Assembly (NCBI RefSeq): GCF_014084125.1
Contig: NZ_CP048405.1
Coordinates: forward strand, 6,882,001-6,946,000
Direction of reading: 5' to 3'
Length of the DNA: 64,000 nt
From: Streptacidiphilus sp. PB12-B1b
GTDB taxonomy: Bacteria; Actinomycetota; Actinomycetes; Streptomycetales; Streptomycetaceae
Part shown: positions 58,612-64,000 of the stretch, in pieces
Numbering within the stretch: position 1 is the first letter of the stretch
How the letters are laid out: the number at the start of each line of letters is the position of its first letter
Translations under genes and position numbers: made by a program
The notes under the pieces: model-generated
The model's database searches: none
What the model saw: the letters and a program-made list of their open reading frames with translations, nothing else
Told to the model about the DNA's origin: nothing

Positions 58612-59451
58612 TCAGGCCTCCGATCCAGTGTCAGTCGAGGGAGCGGCCTCGGCCGGAGCCTCGGTCACCGCGGCCGGAGCCTCGGTGGCGGGACGACGGC
58701 CACGGCCACCGCGCTCGCCGCCGGCGGGGCGCTCGCCACCGCGACGGGGGCGCTCGCCCGGGCCGCCCGCGCGGGGCGGACGGTTGCCGGCCTTGGCGGC
58801 GGCGTTGTCGGCACGGACCTCGGCGATGTTCTTGACGTCGCCCTTGTAGATCCAGACCTTCACGCCGATGCGGCCGAAGGTGGTCTTGGCCTCGAAGAAG
58901 CCGTAGTCCACGTTGGCGCGCAGGGTGTGCAGGGGCACGCGGCCCTCGCGGTAGAACTCGGAGCGGGACATCTCAGCGCCGCCGAGACGACCGGAGCACT
59001 GGATCTTGATGCCCTTGGCGCCGGACTTCATCGTGCCCTGCATGCTCTTGCGCATGGCCCGACGGAAGGAGACGCGGGAGGACAGCTGCTCCGCGACGCC
59101 CTGAGCCACGAGCTGGGCGTCCAGCTCGGGGTTCTTGACCTCGAGGATGTTCAGCTGGACCTGCTTGCCGGTCAGCTTCTCGAGGTCGCCGCGGATGCGG
59201 TCGGCCTCGGTGCCGCGACGGCCGATGACGATGCCGGGACGGGCGGTGTGGATGTCCACCCGCACGCGGTCACGGGTGCGCTCGATCTCCACCTTCGAGA
59301 TGCCGGCGCGCTCCATGCCGGACGTCATCATCCGACGGATGGCGACGTCTTCCTTGACGTAGTCCTTGTACAGCTTGTCGGCGTACCAGCGGGACTTGAA
59401 GTCCGTGGTGATGCCGAGGCGGAACCCATGCGGGTTAACCTTCTGGCCCAT
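58612..59451 (-). CDS. rpsC: 30S ribosomal protein S3
   Basis: The 279-aa protein has [20 protein letters not shown], the KH domain ([20 protein letters not shown]) and the C-terminal domain [20 protein letters not shown]. The last 60 residues are an Arg/Gly/Pro then Ala/Glu-rich tail, typical of Streptomyces. ATG overlaps the rplV stop by one base. Confidence 0.98.
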   Translation of the reverse strand: MGQKVNPHGFRLGITTDFKSRWYADKLYKDYVKEDVAIRRMMTSGMERAGISKVEIERTRDRVRVDIHTARPGIVIGRRGTEADRIRGDLEKLTGKQVQLNILEVKNPELDAQLVAQGVAEQLSSRVSFRRAMRKSMQGTMKSGAKGIKIQCSGRLGGAEMSRSEFYREGRVPLHTLRANVDYGFFEAKTTFGRIGVKVWIYKGDVKNIAEVRADNAAAKAGNRPPRAGGPGERPRRGGERPAGGERGGRGRRPATEAPAAVTEAPAEAAPSTDTGSEA

Positions 59452-59798
59452 TACCGGGTCCCTTCCTTCGACGCGAGAACCACGGTGATGTGGCTCGTCC
59501 GCTTGCGGATCCGGTACGCGCGGCCCTGGGCCCGCGGACGGAAACGCTTCAGAGTCGGGCCCTCGTCGACGTACGCCTCAGCGACGTACAGCGATTCCAC
59601 GTTGTTGTGGTTGTAGTTGTGCTTGGCGTTGGCAATGGCGCTGTCGAGCACCTTGCCGACCGGCACGCTGGCGGCCTGCGGAGCGAAACGCAGGACCGCC
59701 TGGGCCTCCGTGGCATTCATGCCACGGATGAGGTCCACCACGCGGCGGGCCTTCATGGGCGTTACACGGATGTACCGTGCCGCTGCCCTGGCTTCCAT
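59451..59798 (-). CDS. rplV: 50S ribosomal protein L22
   Basis: The 115-aa protein has [20 protein letters not shown] and [23 protein letters not shown] 59798 is chosen because AAGGGGA lies five bases upstream and the length equals the Streptomyces protein; an ATG nine codons upstream (59825) has a weaker site. Confidence 0.95.
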   Translation of the reverse strand: MEARAAARYIRVTPMKARRVVDLIRGMNATEAQAVLRFAPQAASVPVGKVLDSAIANAKHNYNHNNVESLYVAEAYVDEGPTLKRFRPRAQGRAYRIRKRTSHITVVLASKEGTR

Positions 59799-59844
59799 GG
59801 TTGTCCCCTTGTTGGTGTCTGTCATGGTCTTCGCTTTCCGCAGA

Positions 59845-60126
59845 TCAGCGACGACGCGACTTACGGTCGTCCTTCTCGTGGCCGCGGAAGGTGCGGGTCG
59901 GCGCGAACTCGCCGAGCTTGTGGCCGACCATCGACTCGGTGACGAACACCGGGACGTGCTTGCGACCGTCGTGCACCGCGAGGGTGTGGCCCAGCATCGC
60001 CGGCACGATCATGGAGCGGCGGGACCAGGTCTTGATGACGTTCTGGGTACCTGCTTCGTTCTGTACGTCCACCTTCTTCATCAGGTGGTCGTCGACGAAG
60101 GGCCCCTTCTTGAGGCTGCGCGGCAT
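59845..60126 (-). CDS. rpsS: 30S ribosomal protein S19
   Basis: The 93-aa protein starts [20 protein letters not shown] and has [23 protein letters not shown] 60126 follows AGGAG by eight bases; an in-frame ATG further upstream is inside rplB. Confidence 0.98.
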   Translation of the reverse strand: MPRSLKKGPFVDDHLMKKVDVQNEAGTQNVIKTWSRRSMIVPAMLGHTLAVHDGRKHVPVFVTESMVGHKLGEFAPTRTFRGHEKDDRKSRRR

Positions 60127-60137
60127 CGAGACTGCTC

Positions 60138-60974
<837 letters not shown>

Positions 60975-61016
60975 GGCTTCTTCTGTCCTCGTCCGTTTCG
61001 GTTATCCGACTCGCCG

Positions 61017-61346
61017 TCAGGCGGAGGTCGGCGTCCCGAAGATGTCGATGGGCTTGCTGCCCTCTGCCAGCGTCACGATGGCGCGCTTGGTGTCCTTGCG
61101 CTTGCCGAAACCGGTCTTGGAGCGCTTGCGCTTGCCCTGACGGTTGATCGTGTTGACGTTGGCGACCTTGACCGAGAAGACCGCCTCGACGGCCTGCTTG
61201 ATCTGGGTCTTGTTGGAGCCCGGCGCCACGATGAACGTGTACTTGCCCTCGTCGAGGAGCGCGTAGCTCTTCTCCGAGATGACCGGCTTGACCAGGACGT
61301 CACGGGGGTCCGTGAACGTCTTGCTGGTGATCGTTGCGTCGCTCAT
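61017..61346 (-). CDS. rplW: 50S ribosomal protein L23
   Basis: The 109-aa exit-tunnel protein has [20 protein letters not shown] and the conserved [20 protein letters not shown]. Its ATG overlaps the rplD stop by one base. Confidence 0.98.
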   Translation of the reverse strand: MSDATITSKTFTDPRDVLVKPVISEKSYALLDEGKYTFIVAPGSNKTQIKQAVEAVFSVKVANVNTINRQGKRKRSKTGFGKRKDTKRAIVTLAEGSKPIDIFGTPTSA

Positions 61347-62023
61347 CAGGCGTCGCTCCCTTCGAGCTCGCTCGAGGAGGCAACGGCCTTCGCGGACGCG
61401 GCGGGGCCGGTCACGAAGCGCTCGAAGGCGGCCTGGGTGAAGACCACATCGTCGGAGACGAGCACGTCGTAGGTGTTGAGCTGACCGGCGTCCAGGATGT
61501 GCACCTCGGGCAGGTTACGGGCGCTCCTGATCGCCAGCTCGTCGTCGCGCTCGACCACGAGGAGGACGTTCTTGCGCTCGCTGATCTTGCCGATCAGGGT
61601 GCGGGCAGCCTTGGTGGACGGCGCCTCGCCCGCGGTCACGCCGGTGATGACGTGGATGCGGGAGTTGCGGGCCCGGTCGGTGAGGGCGCCACGCAGAGCG
61701 GCGGCCTTCATCTTCTTGGGGGTGCGCTGCGAGTAGTCGCGCGGCACGGGGCCGTGCACGACGCCACCGCCGGCGAACTGCGGAGCGCGGGTCGAACCCT
61801 GGCGGGCGCGGCCGGTGCCCTTCTGGCGGTACGGCTTGCGGCCACCGCCACGGACCTCGGCGCGGGTCTTCGTCTTGTGCGTACCCTGGCGGGCCGCGGC
61901 CAGCTGGGCGACGACGACCTGGTGGATCAGCGGAATGCTGACCTTGGCGTCGAAGATCTCGGCGGGCAGCTCGACGGTGCCGACGGTCTCACCCGCAGGG
62001 GAGAGAACGTTGATGGTGCTCAT
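61346..62023 (-). CDS. rplD: 50S ribosomal protein L4
   Basis: The 225-aa protein has the extended loop [20 protein letters not shown] with [16 protein letters not shown] and [20 protein letters not shown]. In other bacteria L4 can repress the S10 operon through its leader; the leader here is long enough to be considered. Confidence 0.98.
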   Translation of the reverse strand: MSTINVLSPAGETVGTVELPAEIFDAKVSIPLIHQVVVAQLAAARQGTHKTKTRAEVRGGGRKPYRQKGTGRARQGSTRAPQFAGGGVVHGPVPRDYSQRTPKKMKAAALRGALTDRARNSRIHVITGVTAGEAPSTKAARTLIGKISERKNVLLVVERDDELAIRSARNLPEVHILDAGQLNTYDVLVSDDVVFTQAAFERFVTGPAASAKAVASSSELEGSDA

Positions 62024-62027
62024 TGCT

Positions 62028-62672
62028 TCAGGCCCCCTTCGCCGCAGTGCGGACCAGGATGAGGCCGCCGTTCGGACCAGGGATCGCTCCCTTGATCAGG
62101 AGCAGGCCCTTCTCCGCGTCAACGGCGTGGACGGTCAGGTTCTGGGTGGTCACGCGCTCGTGGCCCATGCGACCAGCCATGCGCATGCCCTTGAACACAC
62201 GACCCGGGGTGGCGCAGCCACCGATCGAGCCGGGCGAGCGGTGCTTGCGCTGCACGCCGTGTCCGGCGCCCAGACCGTGGAAGTTGTGGCGCTTCATGAC
62301 ACCCGCGAAGCCCTTGCCCTTGCTGGTGCCGGTCACGTCGACCTTGACACCGGCCTCGAAGAGCTCGGCCGTGATCTCCTGGCCCAGGGTGTACTCGCCG
62401 GCGTCGCTGGTGCGCAGCTCGACGAGGTGGCGACGGGGGGTGACGCCGGCCTTGGCGAAGTGGCCCGCGAGGGGCTTGTTCACCTTGCGCGGGTCGATCT
62501 CGCCGAAGCCGATCTGCACGGCGTCGTAGCCGGTGCCATCAGCGGTGTGGACCTGGGTGACGACATTGGGCCCGGCCTTGACGACGGTCACCGGAACGAT
62601 CCGGTTGTTCTCGTCCCAGACCTGGGTCATGCCGAGCTTCTCGCCCAGGATGCCCTTCATCTGCTTAGCCAT
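62028..62672 (-). CDS. rplC: 50S ribosomal protein L3
   Basis: The 214-aa protein has [20 protein letters not shown] and the W/central loop [20 protein letters not shown] with [20 protein letters not shown]. Follows rpsJ after 15 bases. Confidence 0.98.
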   Translation of the reverse strand: MAKQMKGILGEKLGMTQVWDENNRIVPVTVVKAGPNVVTQVHTADGTGYDAVQIGFGEIDPRKVNKPLAGHFAKAGVTPRRHLVELRTSDAGEYTLGQEITAELFEAGVKVDVTGTSKGKGFAGVMKRHNFHGLGAGHGVQRKHRSPGSIGGCATPGRVFKGMRMAGRMGHERVTTQNLTVHAVDAEKGLLLIKGAIPGPNGGLILVRTAAKGA

Positions 62673-62687
62673 CTTCGTTCAGCCCCT

Positions 62688-62996
62688 TCAGAGCTTGATC
62701 TCGATGTCGACGCCGGCCGGGAGGTCGAGTCGCATCAGAGAGTCAACGGTCTTGGGGGTCGGGTCGAGGATGTCGATCAGACGCTTGTGCGTGCGCATCT
62801 CGAAGTGCTCGCGCGAGTCCTTGTACTTGTGCGGCGAGCGGATGACGCAGTACACGTTCTTCTCAGTGGGCAGCGGCACCGGGCCCGCGACCTGCGCACC
62901 AGTACGCGTCACCGTCTCGACGATCTTCTTCGCCGAGGAGTCGATGACCTCGTGGTCGTAGGCCTTGAGCCGGATGCGGATCTTCTGTCCCGCCAT
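62688..62996 (-). CDS. rpsJ: 30S ribosomal protein S10
   Basis: The 102-aa protein reads [20 protein letters not shown] and [20 protein letters not shown]. It is the first gene of the S10 unit. A HrdB-like promoter about 400 bases upstream and a 9-bp stem-loop at 63042-63063 belong to its leader. Confidence 0.98.
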   Translation of the reverse strand: MAGQKIRIRLKAYDHEVIDSSAKKIVETVTRTGAQVAGPVPLPTEKNVYCVIRSPHKYKDSREHFEMRTHKRLIDILDPTPKTVDSLMRLDLPAGVDIEIKL

Positions 62997-63730
62997 GGCT
63001 TCTTCGTAGTCCTTCTGTGTGGTCTTGCTGCTTCTGCGGCCGGATCCTCCGGGTGGAGGCTCCGGTGGCGTTCCTTCGACCCACGCGGTCGGGCGTGTCG
63101 CGCTGCCCGCCATAAGAAAGCCTTGGTCGAACTCCTGGCCCCGCTGGCAGACCCTGAGGTCCGCCGGGGCGAAACGCCGGACCGAGCGCCTGCATGCACT
63201 TCCCGGAAGATTCCCGTACGTCCGCGCCGCAGCTGCCGCGCTTCGTCAACATCAACTAGGCAACGGCCGTACACGGGCACGACGAGTACTGTGGGACTCG
63301 CTTCCGGTCCCCCCGCATGGGAGGCGCGCAGCATCGGCACTCAACCGAGCAACTTGGCTAGTGTGCCATACCGGACACGGTGCACGCCAATTGAGCCGAC
63401 GAGCGTACCCAGGTCGCCCACCATGTCAAACCAGGGCCGGGGCCGGACGGAGCAGTGCCCCCGGCGCGGCCGGGCCGGACCGGGGCCCTCGCCGCACGCG
63501 ACCGGCGGAGGCCGCCGACGCGGTGATTCGCGGACGTCGTGTCGGCCCGAATGGTTGCGCTCCCGCGGATTCCCGAACGCGATTATTACCTTCGAACACC
63601 CGAAGGCAGGTCGCCGGGGATTTCCGCCGGGGGTGGGATAGGGTGACGCCGCCGCATGGGGGGTATGCGCCGCCCGCGGATTCCAGCGGGACGCGTTCCC
63701 GGTACGTGTGAAAAACCAGGGGACGCCCAC
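62997..63730. other. Upstream region of rpsJ and of the divergent gene at 63731 (734 bp)
   Basis: It contains the predicted S10 promoter, a possible leader of about 400 bases with a near-perfect 9-bp stem-loop (63042-63050 with 63055-63063), and on the plus strand a TAGGGT -10-like hexamer near 63648 that could serve the 63731 gene. Several open frames cross it but none has a supporting start or family likeness. Confidence 0.55.
63402..63429 (-). promoter_or_regulatory. Predicted S10 operon promoter, HrdB type
   Basis: On the minus strand, TTGACA (63429-63424), a 16-base spacer and TACGCT (63407-63402). The start would be near 63395, giving a leader of about 400 bases before rpsJ. Confidence 0.6.
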
Positions 63731-64000
63731 GTGAGCAGCATGACCCTTCCCGGCCCGGTGGCCGCCCCGAGACCCCGACGGGGACTGCTGCGGCTCGGGG
63801 CCGACCGCGCCTGGAAGCTCACCGCCGCCGAGGCCGCCGTCGCCTTCGGCTCCTGCCTGCTGCTGCCGCTGCTGGTGCGGCACCTCGACGTCGACCCGAT
63901 GAGCAGGCTCGGCGCGGTCAGCGGACTGGCCGCCATCCAACTGCGCTTCGCCCTGCTCGGCCTGGTCCTGGTGGCCGCGCTGGTGGCCGCCCGCAGGCTC
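63731..64000 (+). CDS. Membrane protein (3' partial)
   Basis: The first 90 codons are visible and run off the window. After SSMTLPGPVAAPRPRRG and a basic segment there are two hydrophobic stretches (about 32-49, AAEAAVAFGSCLLLPLLV, and about 66-88, IQLRFALLGLVLVAALVAAR). GTG 63731 has AGGGGAC about seven bases upstream and is preferred over ATG 63740. It is divergent from the S10 operon. The function cannot be told from this part; polytopic membrane proteins such as glycosyltransferases often begin this way. Confidence 0.75.
   Translation, partial: MSSMTLPGPVAAPRPRRGLLRLGADRAWKLTAAEAAVAFGSCLLLPLLVRHLDVDPMSRLGAVSGLAAIQLRFALLGLVLVAALVAARRL

Overview
The window is high-GC actinobacterial chromosome and almost certainly comes from the Streptomycetaceae (Streptomyces or a close relative such as Streptacidiphilus or Kitasatospora). 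The diagnostic genes are the developmental regulators bldM and whiD next to a ShbA-type sigma factor and guaB, a CIRCE-controlled groES-groEL1 pair, and the S10-spc-alpha ribosomal protein cluster without rpsD. The content is mainly core genome; no prophage, insertion sequence, CRISPR array, rRNA or tRNA gene was recognised.

Layout, left to right. 1-8.9 kb: the end of a nucleotide-sugar dehydrogenase gene, a membrane-anchored Pro-rich protein, a flavin disulfide oxidoreductase, and a signalling cluster of two membrane Ser/Thr kinases flanking a tail-anchored pseudokinase. 8.9-16.7 kb: glpD, a four-helix membrane protein, guaB3, guaB, the shbA-type sigma gene, bldM and divergent whiD. 16.7-22.1 kb: a LysR regulator, a MOSC protein, groEL1-groES with two CIRCE operators, and a THUMP-like methyltransferase. 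22.1-32.1 kb: a leftward housekeeping block for polysaccharide deacetylation, tRNA t6A synthesis (tsaD, tsaB, tsaE, with rimI), D-alanine supply (alr), NAD(P)HX repair (nnrDE) and acyl-carrier-protein activation (acpS). 32.2-39.6 kb: a large SARP/NB-ARC regulator, a DrrAB-like ABC exporter, and coaA coupled to an uncharacterised kinase-fold gene. 39.6-45.4 kb: glmM, rpsI, rplM, an ABC-F ATPase and a paralogue of the Pro-rich protein near position 1.2 kb. 45.4-63 kb: truA, rplQ, rpoA, rpsK, rpsM, rpmJ, infA, map, adk, secY, then the spc and S10 ribosomal genes, all leftward. The window ends in the first 90 codons of a rightward membrane protein.

Points that go beyond routine annotation: rpsK has an apparent one-base deletion in its second or third codon; the first and last Pro-rich proteins share a four-cysteine secreted domain; one kinase-cluster member has lost all the usual catalytic residues; a secreted protein looks like an L,D-transpeptidase whose catalytic Cys is Gly; several genes start 7-9 bases after a -10-like hexamer and probably lack a leader; bldM has a good sigma-BldN-type promoter. 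All functional calls come from reading motifs and gene order by eye; no database search or folding program was run.
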